A DNA stretch of 64,000 bases, taken from Taudactylus pleione. Taxonomy: Eukaryota; Chordata; Amphibia; Anura; Myobatrachidae. The stretch covers positions 3,224,001 through 3,288,000 of the forward strand of contig JAUIMM010000550.1 in the NCBI GenBank assembly GCA_031769625.1, read 5' to 3'. The notes below the pieces were generated by a model. The model was not told where the DNA came from. It did no database searches and saw only the letters and a program-made list of their open reading frames with translations. The position numbers and the translations under genes are program-made. This document shows positions 30,489 through 40,821 of the stretch, in pieces; the stretch's first letter is position 1; each line of letters opens with the position of its first letter.

Positions 30489-30720
30489 TAGGGGTGAGCG
30501 GGTTCGGATTTCTGAAATCCGAACCCCCCCGAGCCCCCCCGATCCGAGTCCGATCCGAATCAGGCTCGACTTTTCCCGCCTGACTCGGATCTGAAATCGA
30601 GGCAAAACGTCATCATCCCGCCTTCCGAGTCTCGCGGGTTTTGGATCCTATATAAGGTACCCACGTCGGCGCCATTTTCTCACTCGGCTGTGGACAGTGA
30701 AGAGGGAGGGTGGGAGTTAG
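30489..30720 (+). promoter_or_regulatory. H3 5' subterminal palindrome and TATA promoter
   Basis: A hairpin with arms GGTTCGGAT(TTC)/GAAATCCGAACC follows the tip. Next come a GAxTCAGGC...GCCTGACTC hairpin at about 30557-30590, a CRE-like ACGTCATCA, two CCCGCC sites, and TATATAA at 30649-30655. A YY1-like GCGCCATTTTC lies about 20 bp downstream of the TATA box. The same arrangement is present in H1, H4 and H5. Confidence 0.7.
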
Positions 30721-31000
30721 GGCTGTGTAGTGTAGTGTAGTGTAGTGCTGCTGTTGTCCACTACTTCAAAGTCCATAGGGGCTGGCTGTGTTGTGCTGTG
30801 CTGCTGTTGTTAATAGGGGCTGTGTCCACTACTTCAAAGTCCATAGGGGCTGGCTGGACTGTGTTGTGCAGTCAGTTCTCCATAGGGGCTGTGTCCACTC
30901 CAAAGTCCTGTGCAGTGTCCCAGTCCTAAAGGAGTGCTGCAGTGTTGTCCAGGGGGTGCTCTGTCCATCAGGGGTGCTCCCCCCAAGTGCTAAAAAAATA

Positions 31001-32925
31001 ATATATTTTCTGTGTTTGTGAATTGTGTGCGCAGTAGCCGCACGTGCATCAACAAAGTAGTGCCAAGCGTGCGCCTGTGTCATAAGTAAAGGGCCGGCTG
31101 GCTTGACCGTTAAGGGTGCTGTAACCCCCGAAAGTACACTCCAGTCCAAACCAAAAAAAAAATTATTTTCTGTGTTTGTGAATTGTGTGCGCAGTAGCCG
31201 CACGTGCATCAACAAAGTAGTGCCAAGCGTGCGCCTGTGTCATAAGTAAAGGGCCGGCTGGCTTGACCGTTAAGGGTGCTGTAACCCCCGAAAGTACACT
31301 CCAGTCCAAACCAAAAAAAAAATTATTTTCTGTGTTTGTGAATTGTGTGCGCAGTAGCCGCACGTGCATCAACAAAGTAGTGCCAAGCGTGCGCCTGTGT
31401 CATAAGTAAAGGGCCGGCTGGCTTGACCGTTAAGGGTGCTGTAACCCCCGAAAGTACACTCCAGTCCAAACCAAAAAAAAAATTATTTTCTGTGTTTGTG
31501 AATTGTGTGCGCAGTAGCCGCACGTGCATCAACAAAGTAGTGCCAAGCGTGCGCCTGTGTCATAAGTAAAGGGCCAGCTGGCTTGACCGTTAAGGGTGCT
31601 GTAACCCCCGAAAGTACACTCCAGTCCAAACCAAAAAAAAAATTATTTTCTGTGTTTGTGAATTGTGTGCGCAGTAGCCGCACGTGCATCAACAAAGTAG
31701 TGCCAAGCGTGCGCCTGTGTCATAAGTAAAGGGCCGGCTGGCTTGACCGTTAAGGGTGCTGTAACCCCCGAAAGTACACTCCAGTCCAAACCAAAAAAAA
31801 AATTATTTTCTGTGTTTGTGAATTGTGTGCGCAGTAGCCGCACGTGCATCAACAAAGTAGTGCCAAGCGTGCGCCTGTGTCATAAGTAAAGGGTCGGCTG
31901 GCTTGACCGTTAAGGGTGCTGTAACCCCCGAAAGTACACTCCAGTCCAAACCAAAAAAAAAATTATTTTCTGTGTTTGTGAATTGTGTGCGCAGTAGCCG
32001 CACGTGCATCAACAAAGTAGTGCCAAGCGTGCGCCTGTGTCATAAGTAAAGGGCCGGCTGGCTTGACCGTTAAGGGTGCTGTAACCCCCGAAAGTACACT
32101 CCAGTCCAAACCAAAAAAAAAATTATTTTCTGTGTTTGTGAATTGTGTGCGCAGTAGCCGCACGTGCATCAACAAAGTAGTGCCAAGCGTGCGCCTGTGT
32201 CATAAGTAAAGGGCCGGCTGGCTTGACCGTTAAGGGTGCTGTAACCCCCGAAAGTACACTCCAGTCCAAACCAAAAAAAAAATTATTTTCTGTGTTTGTG
32301 AATTGTGTGCGCAGTAGCCGCACGTGCATCAACAAAGTAGTGCCAAGCGTGCGCCTGTGTCATAAGTAAAGGGCCGGCTGACTTGACCATTAAGGGTGCT
32401 GTAACCCCCGAAAGTACACTCCAGTCCAAACCAAAAAAAAAATTATTTTCTGTGTTTGTGAATTGTGTGCGCAGTAGCCGCACGTGCATCAACAAAGTAG
32501 TGCCAAGCGTGCGCCTGTGTCATAAGTAAAGGGCCGGCTGGCTTGACCGTTAAGGGTGCTGTAACCCCCGAAAGTACACTCCAGTCCAAACCAAAAAAAA
32601 AATTATTTTCTGTGTTTGTGAATTGTGTGCGCAGTAGCCGCACGTGCATCAACAAAGTAGTGCCAAGCGTGCGCCTGTGTCATAAGTAAAGGGCCGGCTG
32701 GCTTGACCGTTAAGGGTGCTGTAACCCCCGAAAGTACACTCCAGTCCAAACCAAAAAAAAAATTATTTTCTGTGTTTGTGAATTGTGTGCGCAGTAGCCG
32801 CACGTGCATCAACAAAGTAGTGCCAAGAGTGCGCCTGTGTCATAAGTAAAGGGCCGGCTGGCTTGACCGTTAAAGGGTGCTGTAACCCCCAAAGTACACT
32901 CCAGTCCAAACCAAAAAAAAAATTA
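31001..32925 (+). repeat. H3 leader array, 160-bp unit, about 12 copies
   Basis: The period is exactly 160 bp (unit starts at 31161, 31321, 31481 and so on to 32761). Copies are almost identical; single differences are seen at 31575, 31894 and 32382-32390. Each unit carries GCCGCACGTGCATC, containing a CACGTG E-box, and ends with CCAAACC and an A run. It lies between the TATA box and the transposase ATG. Confidence 0.97.
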
Positions 32926-32971
32926 TTTTCTGGGTTTAGCCGCACGTATATATCAAATCGATATAACATAA

Positions 32972-35900
32972 ATGGAGGACCAAACTTTCTCCGATAAAAA
33001 TAAAATAGAGAAAGATCAAGAACCACTTCCTCCTAGTGCTGAAGCTGCTGCCACTAGTCATGACATAGACGATAACATGCCATCAACGTCGTCTGCCAAG
33101 GCCGATGCCCAATGTCATAGTAGAGGGCACATACAATCCCAAATGGCAAAGTTCAGGAAAATGACCTTGAAAAAGACATTTAAATCAGCTGAAGAGAAAC
33201 GTAAACTTGCCAATATGCCATTTACGACACGGAGTGGCAAGGAACGGCTAAGGTCGATCCCTAGTATGTTCATGACTAGTGGTTCAGCTTCACATGACGA
33301 TGGAAGCCCTCCTCCCACTAAAAAAATCAAAAGAGTTAAGCTGGCAAAAGCACAGCGAAGAACTGTGCTTTCTAAGAAGATATCACAAATCCCCAAGGAG
33401 AGTCCAAGTGTGGTGGTGGTTGCGATGCCTGACCTTCCCAGCACTGGACGGGAAGAGGTGGCTCTTTCCACCATTTGCACGCCCCCTGCAAGTGCTGAAA
33501 GGAGCACCCACAGTCCACTTGCTGATATGCAAATTGAAGATGTCACTGTTGAAGTACAACAGGATGAGGATACTGGTGTAGCTGGCGCTGAGGAGGAAGT
33601 TGGCGAGGAGGATTCTGATGGTGATGTGGTTTGTTTTAATCAGGCTCCGGGGGAGACAGTTGTTGTCCGTGGGATGAAAAAGCCCATCACGGTCATGCCT
33701 GGGCAGAAGACCAAACATTCCACCTCTTTGGTCTGGCAATATTTCTATCCAAATCCGGACAACAACTGTCTTGCCATATGTACCATATGTAAAGGTGAAA
33801 TAAGTAGGGGTAGGGACGTCAACCACCTAGGAACATCCTCCCTTATACGGCACCTGCAGCGCGTTCATAAAAAGTTACTGTCAAGTTCAGAAACTTTGGC
33901 TAAGACCGTAAGCAGTCCAGGGACACCTAAATCCCGTTGTCCTGTTGTATCCAAGCGCCTGCAAACCACACCGTCAACTCCCTCCTCGTCAATTTCCTCC
34001 TTAGTCAGGATCGGAAGTAGTCCTGCAGGCCATGTCACTGGCATGACTGACTCTCCTATCCGGGATTCCTCTGGAGGATCCTGCATTGCTACGCCTACTG
34101 CTGCCGCTGCTGCTGTTGCTGCTGCTGGGAGTCGTTCATCATCCCAGAGAGGAAGTAGGAACACCACTACTTTTACTAAACAATTGACCCTCCAACAGTC
34201 CTTAGCGAGGAGGATGAAGTACGACAGCAGTCATCCTGAAGCAAAACGTATAACTGAGGCCTTGACTGCTATGTTGGTGTTAGACGTGCGTCCGGTATCC
34301 GCCATTAGTGCAGTGGGATTTAGACAATTGATGGAGGTAGTGTGTCCCCGGTTCCAAATCCCGTCTAGATTCCACTTCACTAGGCAGGCGATACCGAGAC
34401 TGTACAGAAACGTCAGAAAAAGTGTCTTCAGTGTCCTGAAAAATGCCGTTGTACACAATGTCCACTTAACCACGGACATGTGGACAAGTGGAACAGGGCA
34501 GACTAAGGACTATATGACTGTGACAGCCCACTGGGTAGATGTATCACCTTACGCAGCAACAGCAGCAGCGTCACCAGTAGCAGCATCTCAGAAACGCCAG
34601 CTCGTTACAAGGCAGGTTACGCTGTGTATCACCGGTTTCAGTAAGAGGCACACCGCCGACAACCTCTTAGAGAAACTGAGGGAAATCATCGCCCAGTGGC
34701 TTACCCCACTTAGACTCTCCTGGGGATTTGTGATATCTGACAACGCCACCAATATTGTGCGGGCATTACATCTGGGCAAATTCCAGCACGTCCCATGTTT
34801 TGCTCACACAATAAACTTGGTGGTGCAGAATTTTCTGAAAAGCGACAGGGGCATGCAGGAGACGCTTTGGGTGGCCCGAAAAATTTCTGGCCACTTTCGC
34901 CATTCAGCGACTGCGTGCCGAAGACTGGAGCGCCAGCAAACACTCTTGAACCTGCCCCGCCATCACCTGAAGCAAGAGGTTGTGACGCGGTGGAACTCAA
35001 CCCTCTATATGCTTCAGAGGATGGAGGAGCAGCAAAAGGCCATACAAGCCTATACATCCACCTATGACATAGGCAAAGGAGGGGGTATGCACCTGACTCA
35101 AGCGCAGTGGAGAATGATTTCCGTGTTGTGCAAGGTTCTCCAGCCCTTCGAACTTGCCACACGTGAAGTCAGTTCAGACACAGCCAGCTTGAGTCAGGTC
35201 ATTCCCCTCATCAGGCTTTTGCAGAAGCAGCTGGAGAAAGTGAAGGAGGAGCTAAGACGGAGCGATTCCGCTCGGCATGTGGGACTTGTGGATGAAGCCC
35301 TTCATTCGCTTTGCCAGGATTCCAGGGTGGTCAATCTGTTGAAATCAGACCACTACATTTTGGCCACCGTGCTTGATCCTAGGTTTAAAGCCTATGTGGT
35401 GTCTCTCTTTCCGGCCGACACAAGCCTGCAGAGGTGCAAAGACCTGCTGGTGAACACACTGTCAGCTGAAGCGGAACGTGACACGTCAACGGCTCCTTCT
35501 TCATTTTCTCCCGCAACTGGGGCTGCCAGGAAAAAACTTAGGTATCCTAAGCAACCCGCTGGCGGTGATGCAGGGCAGGCAGGACCAAGTTTGGACATCT
35601 GGTCCGGACTGAAGGACCTGGCAACAATTTCTGACATGTCTACTGTCACTGCATATGATACTGTCACCATTGACAGAATGGTGGAGGATTACATCGGTGA
35701 CAGCATCCAAGTAGGCATGTCAGACAGTCCATACCTGTACAGGCAGGAAAAAGAGGCAATTTGGAGGCCCCTGTACAAGCTGGCTCTATTTTACCTGAGT
35801 TGCCCCCCCTCCAGTGTGTACTCCGAAAGAGTGTTTAGTGCAGCCGGGAACCTTGTCAGCGAAAGGCGTAGGAGGTTGCTTCCACAGAATGTGGAGAAGA

Positions 35901-36085
35901 TGATGTTCATCAAAATGAATTATCAGCTCTTCCAGGGAGACCAGCCTCCAGAAGGTACAGAGGGACCTGTGGTGGTGGATTCAAGTGGGGACGAGTTAAT
36001 ACTTTGTGAGGATGAGGATGTACACACTGAAGAGGGTGAGGAATCGGTGGATGAGGAGGATGAGGATGACATCTTGCCTCCGTAG
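32972..36085 (+). CDS. hAT transposase with BED zinc finger
   Basis: 1037 codons, unbroken. The start ATG (MEDQTFSDK) is conserved in H1, H4 and H5. The N-terminal region is low complexity with a basic patch (PTKKIKRVKLAKAQRR, about 114-130), a likely nuclear signal. A BED-type finger spans about 248-302 with C270, C273, H294 and H299. The hAT core follows: first catalytic Asp D502 in TTDMWTS, second D590 in ISDNATN, then CFAHTINLVV. The C-terminal dimerisation region has SERVFSAAGNLVSERRRRLLP with the presumed catalytic Glu at E952, then an acidic tail ending EDEDDILPP. It is expected to bind the element ends and cut in the nucleus. Conserved motifs and lack of stops suggest function; expression is unknown. 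An exapted ZBED-like host gene is unlikely given the element ends. Confidence 0.92.
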   Translation: MEDQTFSDKNKIEKDQEPLPPSAEAAATSHDIDDNMPSTSSAKADAQCHSRGHIQSQMAKFRKMTLKKTFKSAEEKRKLANMPFTTRSGKERLRSIPSMFMTSGSASHDDGSPPPTKKIKRVKLAKAQRRTVLSKKISQIPKESPSVVVVAMPDLPSTGREEVALSTICTPPASAERSTHSPLADMQIEDVTVEVQQDEDTGVAGAEEEVGEEDSDGDVVCFNQAPGETVVVRGMKKPITVMPGQKTKHSTSLVWQYFYPNPDNNCLAICTICKGEISRGRDVNHLGTSSLIRHLQRVHKKLLSSSETLAKTVSSPGTPKSRCPVVSKRLQTTPSTPSSSISSLVRIGSSPAGHVTGMTDSPIRDSSGGSCIATPTAAAAAVAAAGSRSSSQRGSRNTTTFTKQLTLQQSLARRMKYDSSHPEAKRITEALTAMLVLDVRPVSAISAVGFRQLMEVVCPRFQIPSRFHFTRQAIPRLYRNVRKSVFSVLKNAVVHNVHLTTDMWTSGTGQTKDYMTVTAHWVDVSPYAATAAASPVAASQKRQLVTRQVTLCITGFSKRHTADNLLEKLREIIAQWLTPLRLSWGFVISDNATNIVRALHLGKFQHVPCFAHTINLVVQNFLKSDRGMQETLWVARKISGHFRHSATACRRLERQQTLLNLPRHHLKQEVVTRWNSTLYMLQRMEEQQKAIQAYTSTYDIGKGGGMHLTQAQWRMISVLCKVLQPFELATREVSSDTASLSQVIPLIRLLQKQLEKVKEELRRSDSARHVGLVDEALHSLCQDSRVVNLLKSDHYILATVLDPRFKAYVVSLFPADTSLQRCKDLLVNTLSAEAERDTSTAPSSFSPATGAARKKLRYPKQPAGGDAGQAGPSLDIWSGLKDLATISDMSTVTAYDTVTIDRMVEDYIGDSIQVGMSDSPYLYRQEKEAIWRPLYKLALFYLSCPPSSVYSERVFSAAGNLVSERRRRLLPQNVEKMMFIKMNYQLFQGDQPPEGTEGPVVVDSSGDELILCEDEDVHTEEGEESVDEEDEDDILPP

Positions 36086-36549
36086 AGCCAGTTTGTGCAG
36101 GGACACATTAATTGCCAGCTTGTTTTGTGGGGGCCCAAACGAACCAATCATTTCAGCCACAGTTGTGTGGCAGACCCTGGCGCTGAAATGATTGATTTGT
36201 TAAAGTGTGCATGTCCTGTTTATACAACATAAGGGTGGGTGGGAGTGCCCAAGGACAATTCCATCTTGCACTTCTTTTTTTTCTTTGCATTATGTACAGT
36301 TTGGGGCCTAGTTTTTCTAACTGCCATCCTGTCTGCCACTGCAGTGTCACTCCTAGATGGGTCACGTGTTTGTGCCGCCCACTCGTGTCGCTTAGCATAG
36401 TCATCCAGCTACCTCGGTGCAACCTTTTGGACATGAAAACACTATTGTGAGGTGTGAGGTGTTCAGAATAGACTGGAAATGAGTGGAAATTAAGGTTATT
36501 GAGGTTAATAATAGCATAGGAGCAGAGAAACCAACAAATTCTGTGATTT

Positions 36550-36720
36550 TAGCTGTTTTTATGCTTTTTAAAAAAAAAATACAGATCCAAAACACAAAAC
36601 CCAGAACCCAAAACACGGAAGGGTGGTTTTGGCAAAACCAATCCAGATCCAAAACACGAAGAAAGATCCAGATCCAAAACCAAAACACAAAACACGAAAA
36701 GTGGCCGGTGCACACCCCTA
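36550..36720 (+). promoter_or_regulatory. H3 3' subterminal motif cluster
   Basis: Several repeats of GATCCAAAAC and CAAAACAC precede the tip. In reverse complement they read GTTTTGGATC, similar to GGTTCGGAT at the 5' end. Arrays of this kind in hAT elements are often transposase-binding sites; that role is inferred. Confidence 0.6.
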
Positions 36721-36784
36721 ATACATACACATTCACACATACAGTACTCACCTATATTACCTGGAGTGGTCCACTTCTCCCTGC

Positions 36785-37197
36785 AGGCATCCATGGTCTT
36801 AAAATAAAAAAAAAACGATAAACATGAACCAGGCACTAAGTAACAACCACAAAGGTTGTTACTTCCCAAATTAAGTGCTCAGATGTGGCTTCTGATTTTG
36901 TAGAGCGTATCTGAGTGTTCATTGGCTGAGAGAGGTCAGCCCCCGCCTCTCTCAGCCAATGAACAGCTCCCTTCATTGAAGTCAATGTTGGTAACCACAA
37001 AATATACTTTAGTTACCCTGCGGCTCTCCATTGACTTCAATGGAGGGAGACGTTCATTGGCTGAGAGAGGCGGGGCTGACCTCTCTCAGCCAATGAACAC
37101 TCAGACATTGCTCTGCAAAGGCTAGAGCCGCGTCTGAGTTCTTCATTTGGGAGATAACAACCATCGTGGTTTATTTTAAGAAGACCAGGGATACCTA
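36785..37197. repeat. Long palindrome, about 410 bp
   Basis: The outer arms pair GGTCTTAAAATAAA with TTTATTTTAAGAAGACC, and GGTTGTTACTTCCCAAAT with ATTTGGGAGATAACAACC. Nested inside are GTTCATTGGCTGAGAGAGG and its inverse, each occurring as its own hairpin (36918-36965, 37052-37100), and CATTGAAGTCAATG. Confidence 0.85.
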
Positions 37198-38345
37198 CTT
37201 TGGACCGAAGAGGACCGAACCACACATAGGAGAAGGTGACTATGTTTTTTTACCACAGGTACCCTATGGATAATATACTGGAGAAGGGGATACATAGGTG
37301 AGTATGAGTACATGTGTGTGTGTATATATGTTTATTACACTTACACTGTGTACGGTGTGTGTCCTGTGTTTTTTTAATATTGCTTTTGCAGTGGAACTAA
37401 AGGTAGCAGCGGGCACCTAATGCCCCGAATGCTGGTACTTGTGGTTCTCCAAGTACCAGCATGCGTGGAGGCTTGCTGGGACCTGCAGTTCCACAGCAAA
37501 AGATAATATTTAAAACTATTTCAAATGCACTACACTTACACTATCAACCCGCCAACCTCCGCCCAGGGGTGGTGGGGATAGTCCCGGGCTATCAGCCTAG
37601 GCTAGGGGTGCCCTGGAGAGGGGGACCCCTTTATTGGGGGGGTCCTCAACTCCCCAGGGATTCCTGGCCTGGGCTGACTAGTGGTCAGGGCTGATGCTGT
37701 GGCTGGGGGGCATGGTGATAGGGCTCCCCTGGCTGTGGCATCAGCACCCCACTAGAAAGGGTCTGGTGCTGGTTCTGGAGATTACAGGGGGACCCTACGA
37801 AATTATTTTCCTTGTAATTCCAGAAACAGGACAGGATCAGAGCCCAGTGCTGTTTGTGCTAAGTACAGGGGGAACCCTACGCAAGTTTTCCCCTGTACTT
37901 AGACAACCAGGACTGGCTATAAAAAGTCGGGCTGGTTCTGTTTTAGGGGGGACACCACATCATTTAAAAAAAAAATGTAACTCTTTCTAAGCTTGTTACA
38001 GTAAGGTACATGCATGCATCTCACTGATGTATGCCTGTATCTGTGTAAAAGCGAACTGCTCATGTTGAAAGTGAAAGCATGAAGCAGTTCTTTTCAGTCG
38101 GGTATTTGCAGTTCATTTTGAAGTGGGATTTGCAGTTCGATTTGTACATGAACATGCCAAATCGAACAGCAAATCACTATTCAAAACCGAACCAAATCGA
38201 TTTCGATATAGAAAATGCTTCTAATATCTAATTTTAGTAAATGAGGGATTTGAAGAGGGATTTGTACTTTCGATTTGATTTGGTTTGAGGTGAGCTAAAT
38301 CAAACTTCAAAACGAAAGTAAACTCGAACTTTGATAAATATACCC
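37198..38345. repeat. Hairpin-bearing repeat, unclassified
   Basis: Local inverted repeats include AATGCTGGTACTTG/CAAGTACCAGCAT (37429-37463) and AAGTACAGGGGGAA/TTCCCCTGTACTT (about 37861-37902). The right edge TTTGATAAATATACCCC resembles a MITE tip. The proline/glycine-rich open frames here are not convincing genes. Confidence 0.45.
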
Positions 38346-38684
38346 CATAGACTGTAAGTCCACCTTTTCCTACACTACTGGAAAGTAAACTATGTCTAGT
38401 CTAAAACCCAGTTTAGTACAGTAGGATATGCACCAAGCAATGTAGCAAAGATCTCCTTATAATTTAAATGTTATTCTTTTTTTATTATGTGTTCATATTT
38501 ACAGTAAGGAAAGCAGAAGCTTTAGTGCCACAATTTGGTGAACAGCTAACAAATCAGCACAAGTTTATATGGATGTAGTGGTGAATAGTGGATACCAGGA
38601 ATAGTGTTAATTATGGGTTAACCAGTATGGAGACCCCTCACATGAGAATGAGACTTACCATACTTCACCAGTTTTCTACTGTAA
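38346..38684. other. No recognisable gene or element
   Basis: AT-rich sequence without recognised structure. Confidence 0.5.
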
Positions 38685-38995
38685 AGGGGCACATTCACAT
38701 TGTAATTGTGCAGTTGTATCACAGTCTGGTGCTGTGCCTACACTGCACGTTCAGTCGTTCAGTGTAGGCACATCAATCATCCCCTAACATGCTCAACCTG
38801 ATGTTATCTTCAGGTTGACCAGCATGTTCGGGTGATGATTGATGTCGGAAATGACCAGCGGGAGCGTACATCGCTTGTCGTTTCTGACATTAATGTGCGT
38901 GATTTGTGCCTGATTACTGAGCGATTGCACGATTACGATGTCGTAATCGTGCAATCGCTCAGTAATGTCATGTAGTGGATATGAGGCATTAAACT
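38685..38995. mobile_element. Palindrome-rich MITE remnant
   Basis: It contains GTGCCTACACTGCACG/CAGTGTAGGCAC (38734-38771) and a perfect palindrome at 38913-38966 with 26-bp arms and a 2-bp centre. Blocks such as GACCAGCGGGAGCG and CAGCATGTTCGG recur at 51560-51885, so it is a dispersed family. Confidence 0.7.
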
Positions 38996-39306
38996 GCTCT
39001 ACTCCCCATGTATACTGTATAATAAAAAATAAAAAAATCATATGAAACTGCTTTCTACCAAGAGCTGAATGTAGGAGATATCACACATATATCTGAGTTC
39101 AGCAAAGTACAGTAACACCACGTACCACAGACCCAATTTTTTTTCTAATGGGGACTGGTCCTCCAATTTATCAAGTTTTGAAATTTAAATTTTAAAGGGG
39201 AATAGGTAGACACAAACAGGGTCACATGGAAATGGAGAGTTGTTATGGGAGATGCTAGAAGGAAAAGTTAGGATGGATGATGGAAAAAAAATAGTTTTTA
39301 GAACTC
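38996..39306. other. No recognisable gene
   Basis: Nothing recognised up to the target duplication of H4. Confidence 0.5.
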
Positions 39307-39814
39307 ATTTGTACTAGGGGTGAGCGGGTTCGGATTTCTGAAATCTGAACCTCCCCGAGCCCCCCCGATCTGAGGCCGATCCGAGTCAGGCTCGACTTTT
39401 CCCGCCTGACTCGGATCTGAAATCGAGGCAAAACGTCATCATCCCGCCTTCCGGGTCTCGCGGGTTTTGGATCCTATATAAGGTACCCGCGTCGGCGCCA
39501 TTTTCTCACTCGGCTGTGGAAGTGAAGAGGGAGGGTGGGAGTTAGGGCTGGCTGGGCTGTGTAGTGTAGTGTAGTGCAGAGTAGTGTTGTGCTGTGCTGT
39601 GCTGCGCTGTGCTGCTGTTGTCCATAGGGGCTGTGTCCACTACTTCAAAGTCCATAGGGGCTGGCTGGACTGTGTTGTGCAGTCAGTTGTCCATAGGGGC
39701 TGTGTCCACTCCAAAGTCCTGTGCAGTGTCCCAGTCCTAAAGGGTAGCTGTAGTGTTGTCCAGGGGGTGCTCTTTCCGTCAGGGGTGCTCCCCCCAAGTG
39801 CTAAAAAAAATATA

Positions 39815-40790
39815 TTTTTTCTGTGTTTGTGAATTGTGTGCACTGTGGCTGCACGTGCATCAACAAAGGAGCAGCGCCAAGCGTGCGCCTGTGTCCCATT
39901 AGTAAAGGGCCGGCTGGCTTGTCCGTTAAAGGGTGCTGTAACCTCCAAAGTACACTCCAAACAAAAAAAATATATATTTTCTGTGTTTGTGAATTGTGTG
40001 CGCAGTAGCCGCACGTGCATCAACAAAGTAGTGCCAAGCGTGCGCCTGTGTCATAAGTAAAGGGCCGGCTGGCTTGACCGTTAAAGGGTGCTGTAACCCC
40101 CAAAGTACACTCCAAACCAAATAAAAAAATATTTTCTGTGTTTGTGAATTGTGTGCGCAGTAGCCGCACGTGCATCAACAAAGTAGTGCCAAGGGTGCGC
40201 CTGTGTCATAAGTAAACGGCCGGCTGGCTTGACCATTAAAGGGTGCTGTAACCCCCAAAGTACACTCCAAACAAATAAAAAAAATATTTTCTATGTTTGT
40301 GAATTGTGTGCGCAGTAGCCGCACGTGCATCAACAAAGGAGCAGCGCCAAGCGTGCGCCTGTATCATATGTAAAGGGCCGGCTAGCTTGACCATTAAAGG
40401 GTGCTGTAACCCCCAAAGGGCACTCTAAACAAAATAAAAAAATATATTTTTTTGTGTTTGTGAATTGTGTGCGCAGTAGCCGCACGTGCATCAACAAAGT
40501 AGTGCCAAGCGTGCGTCTGTGTCCCATAAATAAAGGGCCAGCTTGATTGACCGCTAAAGGGTGCTGTAACCCCCAAAGGGCACTCCAAACAAAATAAAAA
40601 AAAAATTTCTGTGTTTGGGAATTGTGTGCACTGTGGCTGCACGTGCATCAACAAAGGAGCAGCGCCAAGCGTGCGCCTGTGTCCCATAAATAAAGGGCCG
40701 GCTGGCTCATTTCTTAAAGGGTGGTGTAACCCACAAAGTGCACTAGTCTCCAACAAAAATAAAAAAATATTTTCTGTGTTTGTGGGCGCC
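39815..40790 (+). repeat. H4 leader tandem units
   Basis: Six to seven units of about 150-160 bp, more diverged from each other than those in H3, most with CACGTG. Confidence 0.9.
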
Positions 40791-40821
40791 TTAGCCGCAC
40801 GTATATATCAATACAACATAA

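Larger units (their letters stand above)
30489..36720 (+). mobile_element. hAT element H3, apparently coding-competent
   Basis: The tips are TAGGGGTGAGCGGG and CCGGTGCACACCCCTA. Flanks are ACACACAC and ATACATAC in simple sequence, so the 8-bp duplication is obscured. It contains a TATA promoter, a 12-unit 160-bp array, a 1037-codon transposase without interruption, and a 3' end with several GATCCAAAAC motifs. It is the only copy in the window with an unbroken transposase. Confidence 0.92.

Noticed and set aside
31163..33026. Series of identical 70-residue minus-strand open frames across the H3 array
   Set aside because: They are the same frame repeated by the 160-bp tandem unit, opposite to the transposase, with no protein-family resemblance; H5 shows the same artefact.
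32972..36085. Domesticated ZBED-like host gene
   Set aside because: The frame sits between intact hAT tips, with leader repeats and several sibling copies, so it is a transposon gene; domestication is not supported.
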